From an uncultured Oscillospiraceae bacterium (lineage in GTDB: Bacteria > Bacillota > Clostridia > Oscillospirales > Acutalibacteraceae), in contig CAUDCW010000024.1 of assembly GCA_958448165.1 (NCBI GenBank), forward strand, positions 1 through 19,617: DNA of 19,617 nucleotides. The letters are read 5' to 3'. Both the position numbers and the translations under genes were made by a program. Below the pieces are notes generated by a model. It saw nothing but the letters and a program-made list of their open reading frames with translations. It searched no databases and was not told the origin of the DNA. Every line of letters begins with the position of its first letter. The first letter of the stretch is position 1. This document shows, one piece after another, positions 4,558 to 12,023 of the stretch.

Positions 4558-6462
4558 ATGAGCAATACTGCAATGGCAAATACGGCTCAGGCGCTTATGG
4601 ACTCCATGACGCCAAAATTTGCCGTATCTTATCTTCGCGTATCCACTCGCGGACAAGCTGAGCGTGGCGGCGGAAATGATGAAGGCTTCTCCATTCCAGC
4701 TCAGCGCGAAGCAAACAAGAAAAAAGCGATGTCTATGGGCGCAATGGTTGGCAAGGAATTTGTCGATCGTGGCGCATCCGCTAAATCAGCAGACCGCCCA
4801 CAGCTTCAGGCTATGCTTGAGTATGTGAAAGAAAATGCCGATCGCGTAGATTACGTAATCGTACATAAGATCGATCGTCTCGCACGAAACCGTGACGACG
4901 ACAGCGATATTATGCGCGTATTGCGTGAGTGCGGCGTTCAATTAGTATCCGCATCCGAAAGTATCGACGACACCCCAGCCGGAATGCTTCTTCATGGCAT
5001 TATGAGTTCTATCGCTGAATTCTACTCACAAAATCTGGCGACAGAAGTAAAGAAAGGCATGGGTGAAAAAATCAAAAGTGGTGGTACTGTCGGGAGAGCT
5101 CCAATAGGCTATCAGAATGTCCGCTACGTTGATGATAAAGGACGTGAAGAACGCACAGTTATTATCGACCCTGATAGAGCTCCCTTAATTAAGATCGCTT
5201 TTGAGGAATACGCAACCGGCAACTGGACGGTTGCTGACCTAGCCGATCATCTAGCCGCCTGCGGCTTAACCACTCGCTCTACACCGAAAATACCATCTCA
5301 GCCAGTCACTCTAAAAACATTACATAAAGTTCTCGTAAATCCATATTACAAAGGTGTCGTGAAGTATAAAGGCATCGAATATCCCGGAAGTCATGAGGCT
5401 CTTGTAGATGAAGAAATGTGGGATAAAGTACAAACCATCTTAGCATCGAGGCTAAATGGAAACCGCAACCTAAAACACCCGCACTTCTTAAAAGGCAGTA
5501 TATTCTGCGCCTACTGCGGCGAACGCATGCTTGTTAGTAACGAAAAGAAAAAGAACGGCACAGTATATCTGTACTTCGTCTGCGGAGGACGCCATAGTAA
5601 GAGAAAGCCGGATTGCAAGACAAAGGCAGTATTAATAGATGTCGTGGAAAAAGAAATAGAAAGAATTTATGATACTTATCAACTTCCGACCGAAGTGCGA
5701 CTTCTCCTCGAATCTCAAATTCAAGCACTCATCGCTAAAGAGAAGACTAAATACGAAAGCGAATTAGATGGGCTAAAAGGCGAAAAAGCCAAACTAGAGA
5801 ATAAACGCAAGAAATTACTTGAGGCTCATTATAACGATGCAATACCGCTTGACCTTTTGAAATCCGAGCAACAGAAAATAGCTAAAGAACTATCTCATAT
5901 AGATCATGAGATAAAAATGCACAATACTACCTTCGAACAAATTTCTGCAAACTTAAAATTAACCTTGGATATAGTCGAAAATTGCGGAGAGGCATATAGA
6001 AATGGTAGCGATACGATAAAGAAATTAATGAATCAAGCCATATTCGAAAAGTTTTACATTAGCAATGGAGAAAATACTGAATTCAGCGTAGATGTAACAT
6101 TTAGAGCTCCTTACGACCAGATACTGGAGCCTATCAGGGATGATATCTCGTCCGTAAATGCCGCAATGAACAGAAGCTCCGCAAAAGTGAGCAAATACAT
6201 AGGCATAGCAAAAGACCACATCCGTAAAATCTTTGGATGCGGTCTTTATGCGGTTAATAATTCCACTTTATACGAAACTTCCTCGAACGATTCAAATTTT
6301 TTTGAACCTAAAAGTTCGAGTAAGGTACTTTTGGTGGAGGTGAGGGGAATTGAACCCCTGTCCGAAAATCGCTTACCGAGGCTTTCTACGAGTGTAGTTG
6401 ATGCTTTAGCTTCCCCAAAAGCAACGCCCATCAACAGGCTTTGCAATCGGGTAGCCCTTTAA
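4558..6462 (+). CDS. Large serine recombinase (site-specific integrase)
   Basis: A 634-residue large serine recombinase. The N-terminal resolvase domain has YLRVSTRGQ with catalytic Ser29 and KIDRLAR (Arg107, Arg110). A recombinase domain follows (about 180-300) with GRAPIGYQN and NPYYKGVVKYKG. A zinc ribbon uses Cys317, Cys320, Cys342 and Cys353, and a charged coiled coil spans about 385-445. Such enzymes integrate and excise phages and conjugative elements at att sites. A strong ribosome site (AAAGGAGGT) fixes the ATG. The gene sits against the 3' end of ssrA. From residue 592 the frame reads antisense through the tmRNA gene (VEVRGIEPLSENR), so the last 43 residues are host-encoded, and the C-terminus would differ in the excised element. 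Residues 552-563 lie opposite a minus-strand terminator. The catalytic core looks intact. Confidence 0.92.
   Translation: MSNTAMANTAQALMDSMTPKFAVSYLRVSTRGQAERGGGNDEGFSIPAQREANKKKAMSMGAMVGKEFVDRGASAKSADRPQLQAMLEYVKENADRVDYVIVHKIDRLARNRDDDSDIMRVLRECGVQLVSASESIDDTPAGMLLHGIMSSIAEFYSQNLATEVKKGMGEKIKSGGTVGRAPIGYQNVRYVDDKGREERTVIIDPDRAPLIKIAFEEYATGNWTVADLADHLAACGLTTRSTPKIPSQPVTLKTLHKVLVNPYYKGVVKYKGIEYPGSHEALVDEEMWDKVQTILASRLNGNRNLKHPHFLKGSIFCAYCGERMLVSNEKKKNGTVYLYFVCGGRHSKRKPDCKTKAVLIDVVEKEIERIYDTYQLPTEVRLLLESQIQALIAKEKTKYESELDGLKGEKAKLENKRKKLLEAHYNDAIPLDLLKSEQQKIAKELSHIDHEIKMHNTTFEQISANLKLTLDIVENCGEAYRNGSDTIKKLMNQAIFEKFYISNGENTEFSVDVTFRAPYDQILEPIRDDISSVNAAMNRSSAKVSKYIGIAKDHIRKIFGCGLYAVNNSTLYETSSNDSNFFEPKSSSKVLLVEVRGIEPLSENRLPRLSTSVVDALASPKATPINRLCNRVAL
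6210..6247 (-). terminator. Probable ssrA terminator inside the recombinase frame
   Basis: On the minus strand AAAGACCGCATCC pairs with GGATGTGGTCTTT, and TTTTG follows. The one non-Watson-Crick position is G-U in minus-strand RNA but A-C in plus-strand RNA, so the hairpin favours minus-strand transcripts. It lies about 85 bases beyond the tmRNA 3' end, within codons 552-563 of the recombinase. Confidence 0.55.
6282..6320. other. Imperfect palindrome next to ssrA, possible att arm
   Basis: CTCGAAC (6282-6288) and GTTCGAG (6314-6320) are perfect inverted arms. Inside them GATTCAAA and TTTGAACC pair around a T run. The size (39 bp) and imperfect dyad resemble a serine-integrase att site, and it lies 12 bases from the ssrA 3' end. 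The role is inferred from position only. Confidence 0.3.
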
Positions 6463-6680
6463 GTCATGACCGGATACAAGGCTCTTTCCGGTTCACGTTC
6501 ACTGCTAATCGACGCTCTTATCCGATGCGCAGTAAAATCGGACAGAACGGCCGCCTAAATCAGGCAGCTAATGCAACTTTATTGTTGTCGTTTATTTTTT
6601 AAATTGCGGATTTTAAAGCGGTTCCGCACCGCTACTCGCTTACCGGGGCTTACAATCCCCGTCGAAACCTTTACACCCCC
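6332..6680 (-). ncRNA. ssrA: tmRNA (ssrA)
   Basis: A complete 349-base tmRNA. The 5' end GGGGGUGUAAAGGUUUCGACGG starts at 6680 (given in outline), and the 3' end carries the T-arm block GGUUCAAUUCCCC and an encoded CCA at 6334-6332. The seven-base acceptor stem pairs GGGGGUG with CACCUCC, with one G-U. The reading frame encodes a degradation tag ending NDNNKVALAA with UGA at 6562-6560; the exact resume codon is not certain. tmRNA rescues stalled ribosomes together with SmpB, whose gene lies just upstream on the same strand, so the two may share a transcript that is then processed. Its 3' end is the integration site of the element to the left, and the sequence remains intact. Confidence 0.95.
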
Positions 6681-6712
6681 ATATATGGCAATGTCGTTAA
6701 AACGCCATTACG

Positions 6713-6959
6713 GTGAAATATGACTTGCAGTCATATGAAATTTACCTGTCGGCAAGTGAAATATTGCTGCGCAATGTGATATATTTACCTGCGGTAAATG
6801 TTATGGGTCGCTTCGCTCCGATTTAATTAAGTAGCCGCAAAGCGGCTGCAGCCTTAATATTTGCCAAAGGCAAATATTTCATAGCGAAGCTATTTCATAT
6901 CGCTTTGCGATATTTCATAAATCCCGTAAGAGATTTATTTCATTGCGGCAATTTGCCGC
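6713..6959. repeat. String of mini-hairpins, copy A
   Basis: About eleven short palindromes in a row, separated by ATGAAAT-type linkers on the left half and ATTTCAT linkers on the right half. Examples are ATATGAC/GTCATAT, ATTGC/GCAAT, ATTTACC/GGTAAAT, AGCCGC/GCGGCT, ATTTGCC/GGCAAAT, ATAGC/GCTAT, ATATCGC/GCGATAT and GCGGCAA/TTGCCGC. The last abuts the smpB stop codon. A second string with the same order of parts lies at 14926-15222. It fills the smpB-ssrA gap, so any shared transcript would contain it. Confidence 0.8.
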
Positions 6960-7427
6960 CTATCCTCTGTTCTGCTCCTTGAGCGCTCGCTCCATTGTGC
7001 GCTTTGCGTCCTTTTGTGCTATGTCGGCTCGCTTGTCATAGAGCTTTTTGCCCTTGCAAAGTCCGAGCTGAAGCTTGACCCTTGAGCCCTTGAAATAAAG
7101 CGACAGCGGAATAAGCGTATAGCCGCCCTGCTTTACAAGGCCAAAAAGCCGCAGTATCTCTCTTTTATGCAAAAGCAGGCGGCGTACACGCATCGGGTCA
7201 CGGTTGAAGATATTGCCCTGCTCGTATGGACTGATATGCATTGCATTGACGAATATTTCGCCGTCAACAACACTGCACCAGCTGTCCTTGAGGTTCACCC
7301 TGCCTGCACGCAGAGATTTTACCTCTGTGCCGCAAAGCTCAATGCCTGCCTCGAGGCTTTCAATGACAAAATATTCGTGGTAGGCTTTTTTGTTCTGTGC
7401 TATTGTTTTTGTGCTTTCCTTTGCCAT
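6960..7427 (-). CDS. smpB: SsrA-binding protein SmpB
   Basis: A 155-residue SmpB, full length for the family. It binds the tRNA-like part of tmRNA and carries it to stalled ribosomes. Family landmarks are QNKKAYHEYFVIESLEAGI (beta-barrel start), GTEVKSLRAG, NLKDSW, HISPYEQGN, KLQLGLCKGKKLYDKR and a basic C-terminal tail (KRTMERALKEQ). The frame is open upstream, but ATG at 7427 is the start because GGAGGCGATAAG precedes it and family similarity begins there. A good promoter lies at 7451-7479. ssrA follows 280 bases downstream on the same strand with no clear terminator between them other than hairpin repeats. Confidence 0.96.
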   Translation of the reverse strand: MAKESTKTIAQNKKAYHEYFVIESLEAGIELCGTEVKSLRAGRVNLKDSWCSVVDGEIFVNAMHISPYEQGNIFNRDPMRVRRLLLHKREILRLFGLVKQGGYTLIPLSLYFKGSRVKLQLGLCKGKKLYDKRADIAQKDAKRTMERALKEQNRG

Positions 7428-7450
7428 CTTATCGCCTCCGACGTTTAAAA

Positions 7451-7479
7451 ATTTTATCACACTTTAAATTGTGCGTCAA
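7451..7479 (-). promoter_or_regulatory. smpB promoter
   Basis: On the minus strand TTGACG, a 17-base spacer and TAAAAT, with the likely start of transcription about 15-20 bases upstream of the smpB ATG. This is a near-consensus sigma-A promoter. Confidence 0.75.
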
Positions 7480-7480
7480 G

Positions 7481-7540
7481 CATAATTCATAATTCACAAT
7501 TCATAATGCACAATTCATAATGAATAATTCAAAATTGTGG
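7481..7540. repeat. AATTCATAATTC-type simple repeat
   Basis: Degenerate tandem ATTCATAATTCAC units between smpB and ispF. Similar ATTATGAATTATGA runs occur at 13563-13591, 16265-16305 and 18300-18340. Each lies in an intergenic gap. Confidence 0.7.
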
Positions 7541-7616
7541 TTGCATGGTTTATTATACCGCCAAGCTTATTATATCACAAAACACCGCAAACACTGTAAA
7601 AACGTGTCGGCTCAAT

Positions 7617-8093
7617 TCAGAGCTTTTCTATTATTGTGCATACGGCGTGTGCCGAAATGCCCTTAAGTTCGCCCGTGAAGCCGAGCTTTTCCTCGGTTGT
7701 CGCCTTGACGTTCACTCTGTCGCCGTCAATGCCGCACATCTGTGCAATGTTGCTCTTCATCTGCCCGATAAACGGCGCAAGCTTCGGCTTCTGCGCTATC
7801 ACGGTGCAGTCTATGTTATTGACCTTAAAGCCCTTTTCTTCAAGCAGCTCAACCACTCTCTCAAGCAGCTTCATACTGTCTGCGCCCTCATACCTCGGGT
7901 CGGTGTCGGGAAAGTGCTTTCCGATATCACCCAGAGCCGCCGCACCGAGAAGTGCGTCGCTCACTGCGTGGAGCAGAACGTCTGCGTCCGAATGACCGAG
8001 CAAGCCAAGCTCAAACGGAATTTCAACTCCGCCTAAAATCAGCCTTCTGCCCTCAACAAGGCGGTGTACGTCATAGCCGTGACCAATTCTCAT
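7617..8093 (-). CDS. ispF: 2-C-methyl-D-erythritol 2,4-cyclodiphosphate synthase
   Basis: A 158-residue IspF, the usual length. It cyclises CDP-methylerythritol 2-phosphate, releasing CMP, in the cytosolic MEP isoprenoid pathway. The metal site is visible in GYDVH (Asp8, His10) and HSDADVLLHA; DIGKHFPDTDP, KATTEEKLGF and G.ISAHAV are also typical. The ATG overlaps the ispD stop by four bases (8090-8093), so the two genes are translationally coupled. IspD and IspF catalyse the third and fifth steps of the pathway and are often paired or fused. Confidence 0.96.
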   Translation of the reverse strand: MRIGHGYDVHRLVEGRRLILGGVEIPFELGLLGHSDADVLLHAVSDALLGAAALGDIGKHFPDTDPRYEGADSMKLLERVVELLEEKGFKVNNIDCTVIAQKPKLAPFIGQMKSNIAQMCGIDGDRVNVKATTEEKLGFTGELKGISAHAVCTIIEKL

Positions 8094-8776
8094 CGTGACT
8101 CCTCCATCAGCTTTTCGGCAATCGGAATGTCCTGTGCCGTTGTGATTTTAATATTGCTGTAGCTGCCCTCGCTTACAAACACCTTACAGCCGCTTTGCTC
8201 GAGCAAGGCGCAGTCGTCGGTGTATTCCCTGCCTGCTTGCTGTGCCGCCTGCATCGCCGCAAGGTAGCTTTGCTTTTCAAAAATCTGCGGCGTCTGTATT
8301 GCAATCAGACTTGAACGGTCGGGAGTTTGTGCTATCATTCCGCTTTCATCAATTATCTTTATCGTGTCCTTGACCGGCACTCCGGGTGCCGCTGCGCCGT
8401 ATTTTTCGGCGGCTTCGGCTGTTTCCTCAATTATTTTTTCGCTCACAAGCGGTCTTGCGCCGTCGTGAACCGCCACATAACCGCACTGCTGTGACACAAG
8501 CGGAATTGCGTTGAACACCGACTGCTGTCGGCTGCTGCCGCCCGGTGCAAAGCACTTGAACTTGCTGACGCCGTACCTGCGCATCAGTCTTTCAAACTCA
8601 CTTCTCTCCTCGTCACGGCACACGATTATGATTTCGCTGACAATCGGACATCGCTCAAACGCAAGTGCCGTATGCGCCAGCACCTCAATGCCGCAAAGCT
8701 TCATAAGCTGTTTGCTCTGTGATGATTTCATCCTGCTGGAGCTTCCCGCCGCAGGGATAATTACCGATAGCTTCAT
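8090..8776 (-). CDS. ispD: MEP cytidylyltransferase
   Basis: A 228-residue IspD, the expected size. It joins CTP and methylerythritol 4-phosphate to give CDP-methylerythritol. The nucleotide-binding loop PAAGSSSRM occupies residues 9-17, with a following conserved Lys. Further motifs are VAVHDGARPLVS and the KDTIK and TPQ(I/V)F blocks. A GAGGT ribosome site precedes ATG at 8776. The upstream hydrolase gene ends only seven bases before, so all three genes on this strand may form one operon. The 3' end overlaps ispF. Confidence 0.96.
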   Translation of the reverse strand: MKLSVIIPAAGSSSRMKSSQSKQLMKLCGIEVLAHTALAFERCPIVSEIIIVCRDEERSEFERLMRRYGVSKFKCFAPGGSSRQQSVFNAIPLVSQQCGYVAVHDGARPLVSEKIIEETAEAAEKYGAAAPGVPVKDTIKIIDESGMIAQTPDRSSLIAIQTPQIFEKQSYLAAMQAAQQAGREYTDDCALLEQSGCKVFVSEGSYSNIKITTAQDIPIAEKLMEESR

Positions 8777-8783
8777 ACTGACC

Positions 8784-9932
8784 TCACTGGAAAATTGCGC
8801 CTACCGTTGTATTATACAAATCGACGCAAATCGTTTCGACATTTTCATCGTCCACATTCGACAGCACTATTACATTTATGCCGTAATCAAGGCTTATCAA
8901 ATCCATTGTGTAGCAAGCCATTGACTGCCCCGTATGCCAATAGTAGCCGTTCTGCGATATAAACCAGCCGTAGCCGTATCCCATACCGCCGCCTGAGAGC
9001 ATCTGATTCATTGAGCTTTGGCTTACTACCTCGCCGTTAACAAAACCATTGAGCCACTTGCTCATATCAACGGTGCAGGAGGCAATTTCGCCTGCCGCTC
9101 CGAAATAAGTGGTGTCGGACTTATCGCCCTCGGAGCCGTCAATCAGGTAGCCTACCGCATCGGCATCGTTCATATTCGTCGTTGTGTTTGTCATACCGAG
9201 CGGCTTTAAAATATTATCCTCAACAAACTGCTCATAGGTCACGCCGCTTTGCCTTGCGACAATCTCACCTAAGAGCATATAGTTTGTGTTTGAATATTTA
9301 AACGACGAGCCGGGCGTGAACTCGATGCCGTTTGAATTTGCAAACTTCAGAACATTCTCAAAGCTGCACGGCTCCATCATATCAAGCTCGCCAATGTTCT
9401 GGAGGTAAATCATAGAATTAAGAAAATCGGGTATGCCCGAGGTCATATTGAGAAGATTTTCGACAGTCATTTCGCCGCCGCAGACATACTCGGGAATATA
9501 TGTATCAACCGTGTCATACACCGAAAGCTTGCCCTGCTCCTGCAGCAGCATTATTGCCGCCGCAGTGAACTGCTTTGTAATAGAGCCAAGCTCAATTTTA
9601 GTGGCTGAGGTGTTCGGCGTTGCGTTTGATTTGTCGGCAAAGCCGTGCGAATATTCGGCAAGGTTGACACCGTCAACCGAAATGAGTATTGAACCCGAAA
9701 AATCGTACTGCTCCATATATTCATCAAGTGCGGTCTGAAGCCTTGCCCTGCGCTGAGCCGTAACCTCGTCGTCGGTTGGCGGCTCGGTGGGCGGCTGTGT
9801 TTCCGCCATAACGGAGCTTGCGCCAGACGTGTCGGAAGCTGTGCCTTGCTGTGAGCAGGAGCAAAGCAGAAGAAGAGATGCCGTAAGGATTGACAGTGCG
9901 GATACAGCCGACTTTCTGTTAAAAAAATTCAT
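8784..9932 (-). CDS. Serine beta-lactamase-like hydrolase, lipoprotein
   Basis: A 382-residue exported lipoprotein with a beta-lactamase (class C / DD-peptidase-like) domain. The signal peptide ends at a lipobox with LCSC, Cys26, followed by an S/T/P/E-rich linker to about residue 55. Catalytic motifs are SITK (Ser117, Lys120), YSN (Tyr213, Asn215) and HTG (333-335) in place of KTG; HTG is common in this esterase/peptidase-like branch. It probably acts on the outer face of the membrane as a D-amino-acid peptidase or esterase. Antibiotic resistance cannot be inferred. A GGAGGG ribosome site precedes ATG. The gene is seven bases from ispD, an unusual partner. Confidence 0.88.
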   Translation of the reverse strand: MNFFNRKSAVSALSILTASLLLLCSCSQQGTASDTSGASSVMAETQPPTEPPTDDEVTAQRRARLQTALDEYMEQYDFSGSILISVDGVNLAEYSHGFADKSNATPNTSATKIELGSITKQFTAAAIMLLQEQGKLSVYDTVDTYIPEYVCGGEMTVENLLNMTSGIPDFLNSMIYLQNIGELDMMEPCSFENVLKFANSNGIEFTPGSSFKYSNTNYMLLGEIVARQSGVTYEQFVEDNILKPLGMTNTTTNMNDADAVGYLIDGSEGDKSDTTYFGAAGEIASCTVDMSKWLNGFVNGEVVSQSSMNQMLSGGGMGYGYGWFISQNGYYWHTGQSMACYTMDLISLDYGINVIVLSNVDDENVETICVDLYNTTVGAIFQ

Positions 9933-10041
9933 CCGTTTCCCTCCGTGTGAACTTTGCGTTCACCGATTAATATAAGCCCTGTGGCTTGTCGTTTATTGCG
10001 GCGTGAACAACTCAGCCTGCAGTCAGTCGCCATACGGCAGA

Positions 10042-10530
10042 TTATTCCTGCGGATAAACAAGCTGACTGTCTGTTATATTTTCAAGCGTTTCTTCAAGAA
10101 ATTTTTTCGCCTCGTATTTTGCCATCGGCAGGTTCTGGTCAAGGTAATTGCCGCAGGAATAGGCGTCTGCACCGGGGATTTCGCCCTCAAAATTAGCCAT
10201 AAAGCCGAACATCTCACGGACTATCGGCAGTGCGTCCTTTGAGGATAAATCGCCCTTTAATATCAGATAAAAGCCTGTGCGGCAGCCCATCGGCCCGAAA
10301 TAGATTGTTTCGTTCCTGTATATATCGTGGTTGCGTAGAAAGGTTGCGCCGAGGTGCTCCATCGTGTGCATTTCGGCAATATTTATGACCGGCTCACGGT
10401 TCGGCTTTTTCAGGCGGATATCAAAGGTGGTCGCCATAACCCCGCCGTTTTTGTCATAGTCCTTTCGTGAAACATAAAGTCCTCTGTCGAGGAGAATATG
10501 GTTTATTCTGAAGCTTTCTATTTTTTGCAT
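10042..10530 (-). CDS. luxS: S-ribosylhomocysteine lyase LuxS
   Basis: A 162-residue LuxS. It splits S-ribosylhomocysteine into homocysteine and DPD, the precursor of autoinducer-2, as part of the activated methyl cycle. The metal ligands are visible in HTMEH (His55, Glu58, His59) and Cys126 (SCGNY), with catalytic Cys83 in MGCRTGFYL. The frame is open further upstream, but that part (STLHSKKRC and similar) is translated repeat DNA. ATG at 10530 is preceded by AGGGGGT and starts the family match. The upstream gap is filled with repeats, and no standard promoter is evident. The gene stands alone. Confidence 0.96.
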   Translation of the reverse strand: MQKIESFRINHILLDRGLYVSRKDYDKNGGVMATTFDIRLKKPNREPVINIAEMHTMEHLGATFLRNHDIYRNETIYFGPMGCRTGFYLILKGDLSSKDALPIVREMFGFMANFEGEIPGADAYSCGNYLDQNLPMAKYEAKKFLEETLENITDSQLVYPQE

Positions 10531-10545
10531 AGATTTACCCCCTTT

Positions 10546-10675
10546 TTTTAGAGTGGAGAGTGGAGAGTTGAGAGTGAAGATGAATTTCGCAACAAGGTTG
10601 TATGTTCGCAGGGAACGGTCAGGGCGGTGCAAGCACCGCTTTTTAGAGTGAAGAGTGGAGAGTGGAGATGAATTT
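10546..10675. repeat. Duplicated purine-rich block upstream of luxS
   Basis: Two copies of a block, TTTAGAGTG(G/A)AGAGTGGAGAG followed by GATGAATTTCGCAAC and (A/G)GG(T/G)TTGTA, start at about 10548 and 10641. The first continues into a shortened MITE end (GCAGGGAACGG) and a hairpin GCGGTGcaagCACCGC at 10622-10640. The second runs into the full MITE at 10676. The 330-base gap to plsY holds no gene. Confidence 0.65.
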
Positions 10676-10820
10676 CGCAACGGGTTTGTAAGTTCGTAGG
10701 GAACGGGCTTGCCCGTTCCGGGATAGATGCAGTTACTGCGATGATAAACAAAATCAGCATAGAATATGCCACTGTGCGGTTCGAACCGGAACAGGCAAGC
10801 CAGTTCCCTACAACCTCGTT
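10676..10820 (+). mobile_element. MITE-like element, family 1, copy 1
   Basis: A ~145-bp non-coding element bounded by CGCAAC..G.TTGTA and TACAACCTCGTT ends. A second pair of inverted ends lies inside: GTAGGGAACGGGCTTGCCCG at 10696 and CAGGCAAGCCAGTTCCCTAC ending at 10811. The middle block (ACTGCGAT.ATAAACAAAATC) is shared with copies at 13378-13523 (inverted) and 18098-18243. Confidence 0.75.
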
Positions 10821-10821
10821 T

Positions 10822-10862
10822 TCACTCTTAACTCTCCACTCTTAACTCTCCACTCTCCACTC
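10822..10862. repeat. CTCTCCACTCTTAA simple repeat
   Basis: Four degenerate copies of ACTCTCCACTCTTA run up to the plsY stop codon. It is the complement of the purine-rich repeats at 10546, 10645, 11639 and 18022. Confidence 0.7.
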
Positions 10863-11594
10863 TTACTTCTTCGCCGTTATCTTCTTCTCTGTGCCGTTTA
10901 AAATTCTCTTGATATTCTCCTTGTGCTTGAGGACAACGGTAAGACCGACAAGCGCCATACAAACTGTTGCAACTATCGGATAAACAATAGTGTGACTTCC
11001 GTCTGAGCCGCTAAGGCTCGGGAGATAATCGAGGAAGTATGTAATGCAGAAGGTGTATATCGGCAGCATTATTGCCGCAAGGATAGACGCCTTTGAAATT
11101 GTCTTAGTGATAAGGAATATTATACCGAACGTCAATATAACCGCAAGGAAAACTCTCCAGTCGGCTACGGCAAGCATAGCCGCAACGGTTACAACGCCCT
11201 TGCCGCCCCTGAAGCCGAAATAAATCGGGTAGATATGCCCGAGCATACAGCACATACCGGCGATGAACTTGCCGTAGCAGATAATCTCGCTTTGCAGCAC
11301 TGCGCCACCCGATACGGCAGGAATCGTGGCAAACAGAAGCCAGCCTGCTATAACAGCAATAATGCCCTTTAAAAAGTCAAAAACTATCGTGAACACAGCC
11401 GGACCTTTGCCGACAGAGCGCAATACATTTGTAAAGCCTGCGTTGCCGCTGCCCATTGTGCGGATATCGGCGTGGTTGTTGACAATTCTTGTGATAATGA
11501 TTGAAAAGCTGATGCTTCCGAGCAGATATGAAATAACCATAGTCAGCACAAGCTGAAGCCAGCCGTTGGAAAGTAGGGTCAGATATTCCTGCAT
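10863..11594 (-). CDS. plsY: Glycerol-3-phosphate acyltransferase PlsY
   Basis: A 243-residue integral membrane protein, slightly longer than many PlsY. It transfers the acyl group of acyl-phosphate to glycerol 3-phosphate, the first step of phospholipid synthesis in Gram-positive bacteria. Motif 1 (GSGNAGFTNVLRS, 48-60) and motif 2 (GHIYPIYFGFRGGKGV, about 125-140) are intact, with several hydrophobic segments around them. An insert with SLSGSDG lies between the late membrane segments. AAGGAGT precedes ATG at 11594. It follows der on the same strand, as in many Bacillota, but 425 bases of repeats separate them. Confidence 0.95.
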   Translation of the reverse strand: MQEYLTLLSNGWLQLVLTMVISYLLGSISFSIIITRIVNNHADIRTMGSGNAGFTNVLRSVGKGPAVFTIVFDFLKGIIAVIAGWLLFATIPAVSGGAVLQSEIICYGKFIAGMCCMLGHIYPIYFGFRGGKGVVTVAAMLAVADWRVFLAVILTFGIIFLITKTISKASILAAIMLPIYTFCITYFLDYLPSLSGSDGSHTIVYPIVATVCMALVGLTVVLKHKENIKRILNGTEKKITAKK

Positions 11595-11638
11595 TTGTAA
11601 TACTCCTTTAAAGAAAATGAAATGTGCTGTGAAGCCGC

Positions 11639-11843
11639 AGAGTGGAGAGTGAGGAATGAGGAGTTAGGAATGAGGAGTTGCGGTTGTCGCCTGCGGCTGT
11701 TTAATTTAAGAAAAAGTCGGGTAGTATCCTCGCCTCCCTCGGCAGAGGGAGCCAAGACCCCGTTTCACAATTTCTGTTCACTCTCAACACTGACCACTAA
11801 ACACTAAACACTAACCTCTCCACTCTCCACTCTTCACTCTGAA
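11639..11843. repeat. Repeat-filled gap between plsY and the 180-bp MITE
   Basis: No gene is seen. The gap holds a purine-rich GAGTGGAGAGTGAGGAATGAGG run (11639-11676, in outline), a GTTGTCGCCTGCGGC hairpin, a CTCCCTCggcaGAGGGAG hairpin at 11734-11751 followed by CCAAGACCCCGTTT (also seen near 16200), and CTCTCCACTC runs at 11814-11840. Confidence 0.6.
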
Positions 11844-12023
11844 TTAAGGAAACACTGATTAAATCGTTTGTGCATATTGCGCCGTCAGATTTTTCGTCAG
11901 GTTGGACAAATAAACCGCAGTAATGCTGTCGCATTACGAGGATTTTTTGGTCAGGCTGACGGAAAATATGCAAGCAAGATGTGCAAACAGCTTTTAAGCG
12001 TGATTTATTCAGTGTTTCCTTAA
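11844..12023. mobile_element. 180-bp MITE with 22-bp inverted ends
   Basis: The terminal repeats TTAAGGAAACACTGATTAAA.. (11844-11865) and its mirror (12002-12023) match at 21 of 22 positions. The interior is also self-complementary (GTTTGTGC/GCAAAC-type arms, GCCGTCAG/CTGACGG) and has a central AATGC/GCATT hairpin, so the whole element can fold into one long hairpin. It encodes no transposase. The right end overlaps the last codon of der and provides its TAA stop. Confidence 0.8.

Noticed and set aside
6246..6446. Minus-strand open frame across the 3' part of ssrA
   Set aside because: It overlaps the tmRNA gene on its own strand and has no ribosome site; tmRNA structure explains the sequence.
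6713..6959. CRISPR array
   Set aside because: The repeated units are palindromes of changing sequence with short linkers. There is no constant repeat with unique spacers of fixed length, and no cas gene.
10622..10645. Terminator GCGGTGcaagCACCGC followed by TTTTT on the plus strand
   Set aside because: No plus-strand gene is present upstream. It is more likely part of the repeat block.
10531..10680. Longer N-terminus for LuxS
   Set aside because: The extra 50 codons are translated repeats; a ribosome site and the family start are at 10530.
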